Assembly: GCA_018136815.1 (NCBI GenBank)
Contig: CM030943.1
Location: forward strand, 983,975-1,047,974
Length of the DNA: 64,000 nt
DNA from: Isochrysis galbana
Lineage: Eukaryota; Haptophyta; Isochrysidales; Isochrysidaceae
Direction: 5' to 3'
Shown here: positions 51,174 to 61,734 of the stretch, piece after piece
Layout: each line of letters opens with the position of its first letter
How positions within the stretch are numbered: position 1 is the first letter of the stretch
Position numbers and translations under genes: made by a program
Notes under the pieces: model-generated
Told to the model about the DNA's origin: nothing
Database searches by the model: none
What the model saw: only the letters and a program-made list of their open reading frames with translations

Positions 51174-53779
51174 TCAAGCATCTGTGAGAGCTGCAACTCC
51201 AGGGAGGACCTTGCCCTCGAGGAGCTCTAGAGAGGCGCCGCCGCCGGTAGACACGTGCGTGACCTGGTGCAAAGCATATAGGAAGGGTCAACGGCCGGGG
51301 CATCATTCGTTGACTACAAGATCAAGACGGGGTGGCGTGCAGGTGCTAAGGCCTCACCAAGCTGCTGAGTGAGACATTCGCCAAGGAATGTGTTGCGCTT
51401 GCGGCTACTACTAGAAGCCGTACGCTCAAGCAACCGTGTAGGTGTGCTCACGAGGGAGTTTCGAGGCATTTCACGAACAAGCAATGGGCGTGAGCGCACC
51501 TTGTTCTCCGTGCCAAATTTCTTGCAACACGTGGCAGTGTCTCCGCCACCGATGACGGTGATGGCCCCCGCGTTGGTTGCCTCCACGACAGCATCCATCA
51601 TCGACTTTGTGCCCTTCTCGAAAGACGCCATTTCAAACACCCCCATCGGGCCGTTCCAAATGATGGTTTTGGAGGAAAGGATCACCTGCCAAGTTGCATG
51701 GCGGGAGAGGTGTTATGGCCAGCAGAGAAAATGAGCCCGACGGAGTATGGGCGAGGAGCAGCCGGCAGGAACGAATATTATCCGCAGCCTCACCTCCTTG
51801 TTCATTTCCGACGACTTTGGCCCGCAGTCGAGGCCCATGAATCCATCGGGCACGCCGGTATCAACGTTGGCCTCGCCTTGCTCGCCATCTTCGCCAAACT
51901 TGGAAGAGGTGATGAAATCCACTGGCAAGGTGATCTCAACATGCTTTTCCTGAATGCATGAAGTGGCGGCCGCTTGTAAACGTGTTGACTGCACCGGGGC
52001 CGATGGTGAGCGTGCAACTCTAGAACCAAGAACTACCGCCCTGAGAGCTACATGCGACGCGACGGATGCACTTTGCACGCCGAAAGCGAAAACGAGCTCA
52101 AGTTGACGGGGACCCTCCAGGCATAGCCGGCGCGCTGGCGTGATAATAGCACACCTTCGCAAGAGACATGATTTCGGGCACAATCTTTGCACCTTCCTCA
52201 TCGAAGAGTGAGGAGCCAATGGGCATATTGTTGTTCACTTTGAGGAAAGTGTAAGCCATGCCACCGCCAATTATCATACGGTCCACCTTGTCCATCATGT
52301 TTTTAATGAGCTGAATCTTGTCAGTCACCTTAGCACCTGCACCAATCCCGGGCGCGGAAACAAAAGAATGTGAGGAGAGGATGCCACCTTCCACATTTGT
52401 GCCATTTGCATGGGGTTTTGGTGGACGCGCACCGCCCAAGATAGCAAGTACTGGCTTCTTGGGATTGTCCAACACATTGGCGAAAGCTTCCAGCTCCTTA
52501 GCCACAAGGAACCCGCACGCCTTTACTCGGTATCCGTCTCCAACCATTGACGAATGGGCGCGGTGTGCCGTGCCGAAGGCGTCGTTGACGTATACGTCCG
52601 CCAACTGGGCCAGTGATGCGCGAAACGTCTTGACTGCTTCGGCGGTTGCCTTGACCTTGGCGCCCGACTCGTCGACGCCTTTTCCTGCGAGAGGAGGGGC
52701 GTCCTACTTGTGAAACAGAATCAAGATTGCAAGCCACCGTGCTATGCCTTTACGTCTGAAAAGTAGCGCGAAGCACAGAACGGGCGCAACATGGTTGAAC
52801 ATGCTCACGACTTGGAGTCTGTGAACGCTAATAGTCGTAGCTGCTTCAATCTGCACTGTCCCCGCGAACCTCCTCTTCCATCCCAATGTCCGGAGCCTGC
52901 GACAAGTATCTGACATCCGCGATAAGCTTTTGAACCATACGCAGACATCCTGACCGCATTCGCTGTGCCATACACTCACCCTCCTCCTCCACATGATAGC
53001 GAAGATTCTCAAGGAGAATGACGGAGCCCTCCTCGGGCGCAGCACATGCGGCCTCCACCTCCTCGCCAACGCAATCAGTCAGGAACTTGACAGGCTTCCC
53101 CAAAAGCTTCTCGAGTTCCTTGCCGACAGGAGCAAGTGAATATTCTGGCTTCGGTAGGCCGTCCGGCCGACCCAGGTGCGAGCACAGGACAACTGATTTG
53201 GCCCCATTTTTGAGACAAAACTCAATCGTCGGCATTGCACCCACACTGTCGCAAGGAGCGGTGGCGTGAGAGAAGTTGTCAGCCCGACCACAATAGGCAT
53301 CCAAAGATTTCGCTGAATGAGAATGCCGTGCAGCAGCAACGCAGCTACTTGGCAACGCACATCCTTGCATTGTTCGTGATGACGCTTGGGTCCTTCTTGT
53401 CCTGTGGCACATTGAAGTCGCATCGGATGAGGACGCGCTTGCCCTTCACGTCGACATTCTCGAGCTGCAGCTTGTTGAGCGAGCCACCAGCTAACTTGGC
53501 CTGCTTCTGCTTGCTCAGCCGCGTCAGGAAGTCGGCGATATGCAGCAGCGGATCGGCCGCCTTTGCTGTCACAGCGTCGAGCACCGCGTCGGAGATGACC
53601 GCCTCGATGTCGTGCTCTTTCAGGTAGTTGCTGACTCCCTGATGGCGGGAGGCGGCGCGCGGTGAGGAGGGCTGGAACACTTCGCGCAATAGAGCCAAGG
53701 CGGCGCAGAGAGGGCGTGTGAGTAGGCGGAGAAGAGGAAGAGGCGGTGGAGCGCCACAGGCCTGCGCGTCGAGAGCCAT
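51174..53779 (-). CDS. PGK: Phosphoglycerate kinase with N-terminal DPY-30/RIIa-like domain
   Basis: Exons 53779-53361, 53245-52980, 52685-52433, 52336-52155, 51949-51794, 51685-51500, 51263-51174. PGK interconverts 1,3-bisphosphoglycerate plus ADP and 3-phosphoglycerate plus ATP. Visible motifs: [49 protein letters not shown] joined to [27 protein letters not shown]-type [36 protein letters not shown] and [14 protein letters not shown], so the active site is complete. Residues about 48-92 ([17 protein letters not shown], then [15 protein letters not shown]) look like a dimerisation/docking helix pair of the DPY-30/RIIa kind. The first 45 residues are hydrophobic and Arg-rich; a targeting role is unclear. 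Exon 2/3 phases miss by one base next to a five-A run (52680-52684): probably an assembly indel, otherwise a non-standard splice. Confidence 0.92.
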
Positions 53780-54637
53780 CGTCGCGCCAAAAAGTTGCCC
53801 GTCCCTAGAAGAGACCGGCCGGCGTTTTCTTTTTGAGGTTTCTTTTTTTGGGATCTTTGAGGTTTCTTGGTCGGGGGATCACCGACTTAGAAAAAAACCT
53901 TTTAATAGTCTCGCCTCACGTGTGGCACTGAATCACGTTCACGAAGCCACGCCCATTCTCCTTCCTCTCCCTCACTCCCCGCCTTGCGGCAGCTCCTCTC
54001 GTGCTCTACTTAGGGGTTAGGGGCTTAGGTCGTGCGGGGGGTCTGAGGTCTGAGTTGAGCGGGGTGTGTATAGCTAGCGATCATGGGGCTAGGGCTAGGT
54101 AGGAGGTACGATGGTGGGGCGGTAGGGCGAAGACTAGCGCGCGAGCGCGCGAGCGTTTGCGCCTCCGAAATATTACCACAAAATTTGGGGCAATGAATGC
54201 GAAATCTGTGAGAAATATTATCGAACGAAATTTGGGGTTTGGGGGAGGGGGGAGGGGAGGTTCAAGGTCCAAAAAACAAAAAAAATCTTGGCATGGGCCT
54301 ACCCCTAAGTAAGTCCTAAGTAGCGCACAAGGGGTGGGCCGCAAGGCAGGTTAGGAAGGGAAATGCGGAGGGAGAAAGGGCGTGGCGATACGGTAGATAG
54401 AGGGAGGCCCATAGCCCATAGCCAATTGCGAGGCGCGAATATTAAAAAATGGATAACGTATACGTATAAATGACCGCCCTACTTGTGGCTATGGCAAGTG
54501 ACTTACTTGTCTTCGCTTTATTGTACGGTGTGCTTGATGGCAAGGTGCCAAAACCAAAGTACCATAAGAGACGGGCTAGAGACCAGAGAGAAGCACGTAT
54601 GGCATATGCGTGTGCTACTCTGCGTGTCCACTATCCA
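53780..54637. other. Upstream of PGK and intergenic repeats
   Basis: A CTTTTTGAGG/TCTTTGAGG direct repeat lies just upstream of the PGK start. A reversed CCTTTTAATAGTCTCGCC motif at 53898 relates to the family S 3' end. A patch at 54170-54240 (GAAATATTACC, AAATTTGGGG) resembles 21180-21260. No gene. Confidence 0.5.
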
Positions 54638-54639
54638 TA

Positions 54640-55836
54640 GGGCGGTCAAACACTATTTTAACTTCTAAGGGTGTAAAAATGAAAAAGTCAGGATTGAGGA
54701 AATACACCAAAGTAAAGCGGTAGAAACCCCGGAAAACATCTTTTAACACATATTCGGTGCCCTTTGGGCCCCAGACCCCCCCCGGGAGCCCCCACAACGA
54801 AGCGTAACCCAAAATCGGCAAAACAGGCCTAAATAAATACTCTATCTCGGAGAGCGCCGCCGCCGCCAGCTGAACCGTAGCCGACAAATGGCCGCGACCA
54901 TTCGCGCCGGAGCCTTGCCAGCTCCGCCGCCTCCTGCTGGGCGACCAGCTGCGGGTCGCCTCCGCGGATCAGAGCCTTCTTCGCCTTATAGGCCACATCA
55001 GTCAGGGCTTTGGCCTGTGCCTTGACAAGGCGCGCCACCCTTGCCAGCAACGCCCTGGAGGCCTTGCTGCGCTCAACCGGCAGCGTCGGGACATTTCCTG
55101 CACCGCCTGCCAAGGCCGCCACCCACCATGCGAATATTAGCTCTGCCCCCGGTGGCGTGGTCTCGCCAGAAGCGCTCTCGTGCGCTCTAGCAAGCTTTTT
55201 CAGCCTTTTCGAGCGCAGCGGCGTGGAGCGCCGCCGCATGTCCCGCCCTCAGGCCACCCCCAGGCCGAGCCTCGTCGATCAGCGCCGGGTGAGGCGCTGT
55301 CGAGCAGAGGAGTGCCGCGAGGGCTGCCTGGACATTGGCGCTCGCCAGCCACGCGTCGACGGCCCCAGCGTCGAGGAGGTAGAGGTCGTTGTCGAGTACG
55401 AACGCGGGCGATTCCTGCGAGGGGCGGGTCGGGGCGGTCAGGATAGACTATTTAGTGGCCAAGGCAGTCGTGTGTCGTGTGCACGCGCTGTGGGGTGCCC
55501 GGGGTGCTCCGCGGGTGACTTCCCTCCCTGCTCTAGGCACCAGATGAAGGTCGGGCGCCTGATCGCGCGGACGGATCTCGGGGGAATCGCGTGTCATGAA
55601 ACAACTGCCCCGAAATAAGCTTATCGTCCCCGCGGCGCGACCGCCAGTTCTTTACTGTTAGAGCCCCAGCGCGTGTGCAGAGGGGGGCGAGGGGGGCGGT
55701 AGAACCCACCATTTTCCTCGGGAATTTTTCGTGGCGGCAGGTGAGCCCCCCGGGATTTTTTTATGGGCTTTGGGGGACGGTCAAAAAATGCAGCCCCCCC
55801 ACATGTTAGTAGTTATAAATCAGTGTTTGACCGCCC
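54640..55836. mobile_element. Family T DNA element, complete ends (1197 bp)
   Basis: Left end GGGCGGTCAAACACTATTTT and right end complement GGGCGGTCAAACACTGATTT, flanked by TA at 54638-54639 and 55837-55838. TA duplications with short inverted ends fit the Tc1/mariner-like group, but no transposase is present, so it is non-autonomous. Its left subterminal part matches the copies at 6160, 48504 and 63504 (CACATATTCGGTGCCC). The GC-rich interior is unlike the ends: a 137-codon minus-strand frame at 54829-55239 is Ala/Arg-rich and helical (ALLARVARLVKAQAKALTDV) and could be captured cargo or chance. Confidence 0.8.
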
Positions 55837-56549
55837 TACTATCCACTATCAGCGAGTGCAGTTGCAATGCAAAATGCGCATGAGAACCATCCTACTCGCT
55901 CAAGGCTTCCTCTACCTCTACCTCTAACGATTTCTTCGCGAAAACGCCGAGCAAGACGACGTAGGACGAGTGGCAAGGATGCGACGCGCAGCAGCTAAGA
56001 TCCACCAAGGGCTAGCCGAGATGCAAACATCAAACATTATCGGCCGCTGCAAACATTGTCAGCCAAGAGAATGGCATCACGGCAGCGAGCGAGCCCCAGC
56101 ATGGTGAGTGAGATTAAGACTTAAGGATCGTTGTCTCCAAAGCCACAAAACGATCTCGCATGGCTCATGCTTGATAGGTAGGTATAGGCAAATGGAAGAT
56201 ATCACACAACTTTTGGTTGTTGTCACCGGCAAGAAATGCAATGTCGAATGAGCGCACAAGGCCACATGGACGTTTGGCACGAGCGACATCATCCACTCCG
56301 CGCGGCATGGCAGACACGTGACCTCACGAGGAACAGAAATCTGCCCCAACTCGACGACAGGAGAGCACTGCAGCAGACCAGTGTGGCTCAACCAACGGGT
56401 GACTCCCTTCAACAAGGAACTCCTTACGGTTCACACTCCTTAAAATGGTCTCAGCACATCGGTGATGGAGTACACATTGTTTCCCCTTCCCTCATACCCA
56501 GCCTCTTACGAGAACTACCTATTCACATAGAAGCCTCATGTATTCGTCC
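55837..56549. other. 3' flank of NEDD8
   Basis: Moderate-GC intergenic DNA. Short repeats of CTCTACCTCTACCTCTA occur at 55910-55930. No gene seen. Confidence 0.4.
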
Positions 56550-57092
56550 TCAGTGCCCACCGCGAAGAGCGAGAACCAAGTGCAGGACAGAGCCGCCCTC
56601 GATGTTGTAGTCGCACGCCTGGATCGAAAGGCAAGGTGAACAGTCACGAGTAGGGTCAACACAAAAGGGTACCGAGCCCTCGTCCCTCCTCATGAAAAGC
56701 TCCGGAGCGGCACACCTTCTTATCGTCATTCATCTGCTTGCCACCAAAAATAAGGCGCTGCTGCGGAGGGGGAATGCCTTCCTTCTCCTCGACACGCTCC
56801 TGACCCACCAACCAAGGTCATCAGGCATAGGTCAGGCCGCGGCTGTGCCAAGCAGTTCTGCAGGCATTAATGCGCAACGAGATGCAAGGAGCGCCAAGCA
56901 GCCCTCGATAGAGCCGTACCTTGATGCGGGCAATGGTGTCATCATTCTCAATGTCGATCTCGATCTCCTTGCCCGTCAGCGTCTTCACCTTGATCTGCCA
57001 CATCATCACAAGCATGTGGGGAGCAGCTTGTGAGTGCCCGCAGTGGCCCGCAAGGCTGGGCGGCAGTGGGCGGGGGGCGCGCGCACATTCAT
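56550..57092 (-). CDS. NEDD8: NEDD8/RUB1 ubiquitin-like modifier
   Basis: Four exons: 57092-57087 (only Met-Asn), 56994-56920, 56799-56716, 56618-56550, together 77 residues. The protein is [49 protein letters not shown], then [19 protein letters not shown] and one extra His. VEEKEGIPP and Ala before the LRGG end (ALRGG) are NEDD8 marks; ubiquitin has Arg there. The C-terminal His would be trimmed to expose Gly-Gly, as in other NEDD8 precursors. It is conjugated to cullins to switch on SCF-type ubiquitin ligases. The tiny first exon was chosen because ATGAAT|GTGCGC gives the right N-terminus and the usual donor. No break. Confidence 0.93.
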
Positions 57093-57510
57093 GGTGAGTT
57101 CCGCCGCTGGGTTGGAGAGGACTGCGGCAAAAGGGGAGGCCGTGCGGTCAGATCCAGCCGAGAGAGGGCAGGGCAGAAAGTTTGGAGTGGTGCGGGGAGG
57201 GCGGGTGCGCGGGCGCGGGCACCAACCCCCTAAGGCCGTGGGAGCGCCAGCGCAGCGAGGGAGCCAAGTGTACAAAAATACTCCGAGTAGGAATCATCCG
57301 CGGGCCGGCGCCTCCGCTCGCAACCACCGCCACCTCCCTCCCCTGCGGTATTTTCTATCCCCCTCGCGGGGATATTCGGCTCCCCCTTGCGGTATAAAGT
57401 ACCTACGATCTCGCAGTCCACGAGCCTCGTCTGCGCCTCTCTTGTCTCAGCGCTTCCCTCCTCGCCCCGCCCTTCCCCTACCCCGCCTCTCTCCCCTCTC
57501 GCCCCTACCC
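57093..57510. promoter_or_regulatory. Shared promoter region between NEDD8 and plastid bL24
   Basis: The two start codons point away from each other across 418 bp. On the plus strand a TATA-like GGTATAAAGT lies at about 57390, some 120 bases before the bL24 ATG, preceded by CCCCTCGCGGGGATATTCGG at 57360. The bL24 5' leader (57420-57510) is pyrimidine-rich. No matching TATA motif stands out for NEDD8. Confidence 0.5.
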
Positions 57511-57974
57511 ATGCTCCGCTTGCTGCTCGTCGCGCTCGCGATGCTCTGCTCGAGCGTGCAGGCGCTCACGCTCGGCGCCCCCGCGCGCGCCGCCTCGCGT
57601 GCCTCCCACATCGATATGGCCGCCGCCAAGATCCGCACGGGGGACATGGTCAAGGTGCTCTCGGGTGACGACAAGGGTACCGTCGCCAAGGTGGGCACCT
57701 TGTGCGGCCCTCATGCATCGATTCACCTCTTAGAAAGGGTACATCTGCATTGCCAACCATCCATTATTTGCCGTCGCAGGTCATCAAGATCGACCCGAAG
57801 CGCTCGATGGTCACTGTGGAGGGTGTGAACATGCAGACGAAGCACATGAAGCCGATGAAGGAGGGTGAGCAGGGGCGCATCGTCACGCGTGAGACTCCGA
57901 TGCACATCTCGAAGGTCACGGCCACGGGTGACTCTACCCCCGAAGCTGAGGCGGCTTCCGAGGAGCAGGAGTAG
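57511..57974 (+). CDS. RPL24: Plastid ribosomal protein bL24, nuclear-encoded
   Basis: Exons 57511-57690 and 57780-57974 give 124 residues. Residues 1-19 are an ER signal peptide (MLRLLLVALAMLCSSVQA); about 20-38 (LTLGAPARAASRASHI) are a Ser/Ala/Arg-rich transit segment: the bipartite leader of a plastid reached through the ER. The mature part has the KOW motif MVKVLSGDDKGTVAKVIK and the bL24 signature VTVEGVNMQTKHMKP, then EGQGRIV-like and PMHISKV. It binds 23S rRNA early in assembly of the plastid large subunit. The acidic tail (EAEAASEEQE) is an extension. The intron starts GTGGGC and ends GTCGCAG. The gene looks intact and shows that the nuclear genome serves a secondary plastid. Confidence 0.93.
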
Positions 57975-59053
57975 ACTGAGAGTCATTTTTGCTGTACAGC
58001 TTGAGCCAAGCAACTAGACTGTAGCCACCTTGGGTTTTGTTTCACTTGGCAGAGCTATTCGATTTCCTTGCAGCGTGATGTCGAGCTCATCTGATGAGCA
58101 CGGGACCTTGATTGGCTGAGGGGATGGCATCCTTTCTCGGTTGATTGTCCGGGGACCATTCACCTGGCCCACGTCGTCATCCCCTTGCTCAAGCTTCTCT
58201 CATCTTGTCTCTTTTGGATCGGCTTGCGGCCCTCGCGCTCATGGCGTATGCCATGGCTGGGGCAAGGTGGTCTATCTGACGAATTGGGAATCGTTAAGGC
58301 CTTCCCATAGCATCATATGCGGGCAAGCCGCTTTTGATGTCTAGGCGATGACCCGTTGGGGTATGCCGTTCACTGGGCTATAGATAGCTCTTGAACGTGA
58401 TGCTTTGGCAACTGGAGGCTTGTGCGCAATGTTTGTGGGGAAGGCCTTGGAGCGGTCGGCTCCGAATGGCTGTGGAGCACATGGAACAGATTGGGTGACC
58501 AAGGGGCCCTCATCCACCTGGGGAGCACGTGCGCGGGAAAAGCACTGGGCAGCTACCAGGGGCAACAGCACACAAGCGCAAAAAAAAGGGCTTAAGTCTG
58601 AATATGAAGATTCAAGCTACTACTAGTGCATAGAGAAAAAACTTGTTAATAGTATCGCCTCGCGCGGGCTCTGGGCTGATAAATGCACAGCTACGCCCTT
58701 ATCTATCCACGCTACGTACGAATAAATATAATTTTGTTGCGGGTAAAGGGGGGCCTTGTACACTTCCCCCTCGTTAGGTCTTCCCGCGCGACTCCCTCTC
58801 CGTCGCCGCGCCCCAGTTCCCTTCTCCCCCGCATCGTCCCGAATCGGTCCGTCCCCCCTCTCCTCTCCTCTCCCCGGCTCCCCCGCGGAAGCCCTCTCCC
58901 CCCTCCCCCTTCCCGTCTCTCGGTCGCATCCGCGGTCGACTTCAGACCTCAGACCTTCTGCCAATTCGTGCGTCTTCGTGCTCAATCGTTCTTGTTTGCC
59001 GCGGAGTTTTACTCGTAACTTGTAGAACTCTTCACTCGTAATTCGCCCTTCGC
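57975..59053. other. 3' flank of bL24 and intergenic DNA
   Basis: No supportable gene. A motif ACTTGTTAATAGTATCGCCTCGCG (58635-58658) is related to the family S 3' end in reverse. A pyrimidine-rich tract covers 58760-58920. Confidence 0.5.
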
Positions 59054-59054
59054 A

Positions 59055-59117
59055 ACTAAGTTTATACTTGGTTCGCCCATGGGGGGGCACGAGCCCCCCC
59101 CTCTCTCCACTCCTCCC
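59055..59117 (+). mobile_element. Family S 5' end, isolated
   Basis: CAACTAAGTTTATAC, GC hairpin and CTCTCCACTCCTCCC, then unrelated sequence. Only about 63 bp survive. Confidence 0.7.
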
Positions 59118-59953
59118 TGACGGATTGGAGGTTACGGATGGGACGGAAGGAACCGGATGGGACGGAAGGTAGGCGGCGGAGGGCACGGCCTTTTGGGCCT
59201 TGGCGGGTTGAACGGGCTGACCATCTTCCATGGTTGGAAGGTGGATGGCGGGCAGTGGCGAGGGCGAGCGCGAGGACGGAGCGGACATGGCGGACAGCGG
59301 GTGTGGATGGGTGCGTGAGTGGATTGGGTTGGTGTTGTAAGATTGCTTGTTACGACGGAGCGAGAGTGAGAGCGAGAACGAGGGAGCGAGGAGCGACTGG
59401 GGCGAGGGACGAGGGCGACAGAGGCCGACAGGGCTTCAATCCTACGAGTCCGACAACAATCCGAGACACGCACACTCGACTTTCACCCAACATTCCTCCA
59501 CACTAACGTATCTTTCTCCACTTGGGCGGGGAAGACACAGAAGGAAGGAAACAAGGAAGAGAAAGCCGACAAGAGAGCGACGATGCGACGGAAGAGCCGA
59601 CGGCGAACGGCGGTTACCGCGAACGAGTAGGTAGAAAGTAAGGAGGGAATCTACGTGCGTAAACCGAAAGGACGAGAGGGTAGGCTTCGCGCGGGGAAAG
59701 GTCCGCATCGGCGAACACCTACGACGAGAGCGAGAGCGAGCGCGGGGGAACGACAGCAAGGAGGGGTAGCTCCCCAGCGAGGTCTGCCTTCGCTATTCCG
59801 ACTTCTCTGTCGCACGTCTGTGCGCCGATAAGTTGCCTTGGTACCGACGCTTGGCAGTCCGTCCTAGGTGTGGTTAGTTTTCGCCCTGTTTGGTTTAGTT
59901 CGTGTGTGTCCGTGTGTCGGAACCTTTTTTTTTAAGTCCCTGCGTTGTAGTCC
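59118..59953. other. Intergenic, short simple repeats
   Basis: GGATGGGACGGAAGG is repeated twice at 59135-59168. GAGAGCGAGAGCGAGCG-type tracts lie at 59360-59390 and 59728-59745. No gene. Confidence 0.45.
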
Positions 59954-60041
59954 AGGTCGTTTGCCTTCATTTGGTACCCCTCGTTTCCCAATACGCAATG
60001 CGTCGGTACAAAAAAAATGTGGCCGTGAATACAACAAACAA

Positions 60042-60341
60042 ATGGCGGCGGGCTTGGTGGCACATCTCTCGATACAAATCGAGAATCATAAGGTGGTTAT
60101 AAAAGCTAGCGAAGAGGGTATAAAGTCATGCGATCGCGCGATTAATCCATTACAGAATGTGAGATTGACTTCTAATATATTTCAAAATAGTATTGAAACC
60201 AATACGGAAGTTGGTAAATTAGAACACAAAAAAATGCTGTATAGAGAACAAATCCGTTTAGCGAACGAGGAAATCAAACAACTCAGACAAGAAATACAAT
60301 ATTGGGCGATGACCCCCGATACCACCACAAGGACTCGGTAA
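60042..60341 (+). CDS. Small AT-rich helical ORF, unrecognised
   Basis: ATG at 60042 opens 99 codons (MAAGLVAHLSIQIENHKVV..., EHKKMLYREQIRLANEEIK) ending TAA at 60339. Predicted as two long helices with coiled-coil character and no membrane segment. Composition is AT-rich in a GC-rich area, like 1507-1725, 20062-20600 and 61071-61453. Family unknown. Confidence 0.4.
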   Translation: MAAGLVAHLSIQIENHKVVIKASEEGIKSCDRAINPLQNVRLTSNIFQNSIETNTEVGKLEHKKMLYREQIRLANEEIKQLRQEIQYWAMTPDTTTRTR

Positions 60342-60480
60342 AGAGGTCGTTTGACTTGACTGTTCGAAGAGATAACCCGCGGGACACGGGAACTGTTCTG
60401 AGGGTGCTTCATTTTTTTTTGGGTGGGGGTCGCTTGTTTTTTGACGCGGGGTGGAAAGCGCGCGCAAAAAGCGCGCGCGT

Positions 60481-60887
60481 TTAGCTCGGGCTCTCTCTCT
60501 CCTGCCGCCGGTTCTCTCCTAGGTCGTTTGCCTTCATTTGGTACCCCTCGTTTCCCAATACGCAATGCGTCGGTACAAAAAAATCCACCTCAAGCTTGAG
60601 GAACTTGAGATTGGGGAATGCGTTCACCACCTCCCTCAGGAAGCCTTCGACAATCACATCCGGCATCAGCGTGAGCCTGTGTATATTGCGTGTCGTCCCA
60701 CGCGATCATACAACGAGACGGGCCCCGACTCGAGCAACGTCCACAACCACAGTCGCCGCATCCCTAGCTCACGAGCCACACGCATCGCTTCCCGTAACAA
60801 AGTCCAACGCCTTGACCGCGCCAATCGGGGGTCACCCAAAAGTCGCACAACTCGCCCGAGCGCCCACCCACCCGGCAGCGGGTTCAC
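60481..60887 (-). pseudogene. Leucine-rich-repeat-like fragment
   Basis: On the minus strand two overlapping frames (joint at 60664-60668) read LLREAMRVARELGMRRLWLW and VVNAFPNLKFLKLEVDFFVP, typical of LRR regions in F-box-type proteins. The frames overlap by one base, so the reading is broken once, or spliced. Too short for a full gene. The strand conflicts with the AT-rich ORFs around it. Confidence 0.25.
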
Positions 60888-61070
60888 GCGTTCAGGTCGT
60901 TTGCCTTCATTTGGTACCCCTCGTTTCCAAATACGCGATGCGGGGCCACCACGAGGGAGTCCCAGTCCTAGGGGTGGGAGGGCGAGGGAGGGTGAAGGCG
61001 CGGGGGCGGCCCCAGTCTCGGCCGCGTCACAGGTACCCCTCCTGCCCCTGCGCCCTGTCCCTGCGGTACA

Positions 61071-61453
61071 CTGAAGAATGTAAGTTCTTATTCAATGTAT
61101 TCAATTTCAAGCACAATACGAAAATTGAAGACACCTTACACTCCATTTGCGAGATTGATAAACCATTCACATTGGTTTATATTAGACACACTCTCTTGAG
61201 CAATAAATTCACTGAGAAAACAATCCTCGATATGAGTCGTGACGTTCTGCTGGGTACAATCAAAACTTATGTCAATTTGGAATTAATTCCCCACCTCCAA
61301 GAATTGTTAGAAGGTGTCGATTCGGGTTCAGCTTCCCAAGTAAAGATTGAAAACAAAAGGCCGCTTATCGGTTCGGGTTCAGCTCCCGTAAAGATTGAAC
61401 CGACAAGGCCCAGCAACATCAAATACAATAATAATAAAACAACTGAGCGTTAG
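61071..61453 (+). CDS. AT-rich exon-like ORF, unrecognised
   Basis: An open segment from about 61071 (TEECKFLFNVFNFKHNTKI) to TAG at 61451-61453, including FTLVYIRHTLLSNKFTEKTI and YVNLELIPHLQELLEG, then two SGSA-VKIE repeats and a basic tail. It has no nearby ATG, so it would be a last exon. The lysine- and asparagine-rich composition is foreign to the host genes. It may belong with 60042-60341. Confidence 0.35.
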
Positions 61454-61734
61454 TACCACTACTCCCACTAGCCCGGTACTATCACGACACCCCTCAGCGC
61501 ACTTGCCCGCACGCCTTGAAGTGATGGCACAGACACATACACATATGCATCCCTTCAAATCTCCCCCCTCGCAAACCCCCGGCTCCCATTATAACTCCCC
61601 ACAAGTTACAATGAGGGAAAACCCATTGAGGCGGACCGGTCGACGCCGGCCGACTCTCCGGGGAAAAACACCGGGGGGGGGGGGAGGGACCTCTCGTCGT
61701 GAAGCAGAACGGCCCTTACAGCTCGCGCCGCGAG

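Larger units (their letters stand above)
59954..60943 (+). repeat. Three copies of a 50-60 bp block after a YAG
   Basis: The block AGGTCGTTTGCCTTCATTTG...ATACGCAATGCGTCGGTAC followed by an A-run occurs at 59954-60017 and 60521-60583, and partly at 60894-60943. Each copy is preceded by CC, CT or TC so that it begins as YAG|GTCG, like a splice acceptor. The first two end in seven or eight A. Confidence 0.85.

Noticed and set aside
54829-55618. Host gene inside the family T element
   Set aside because: No recognised motif, both strands open because of high GC, and bounded by element ends; kept only as possible cargo.
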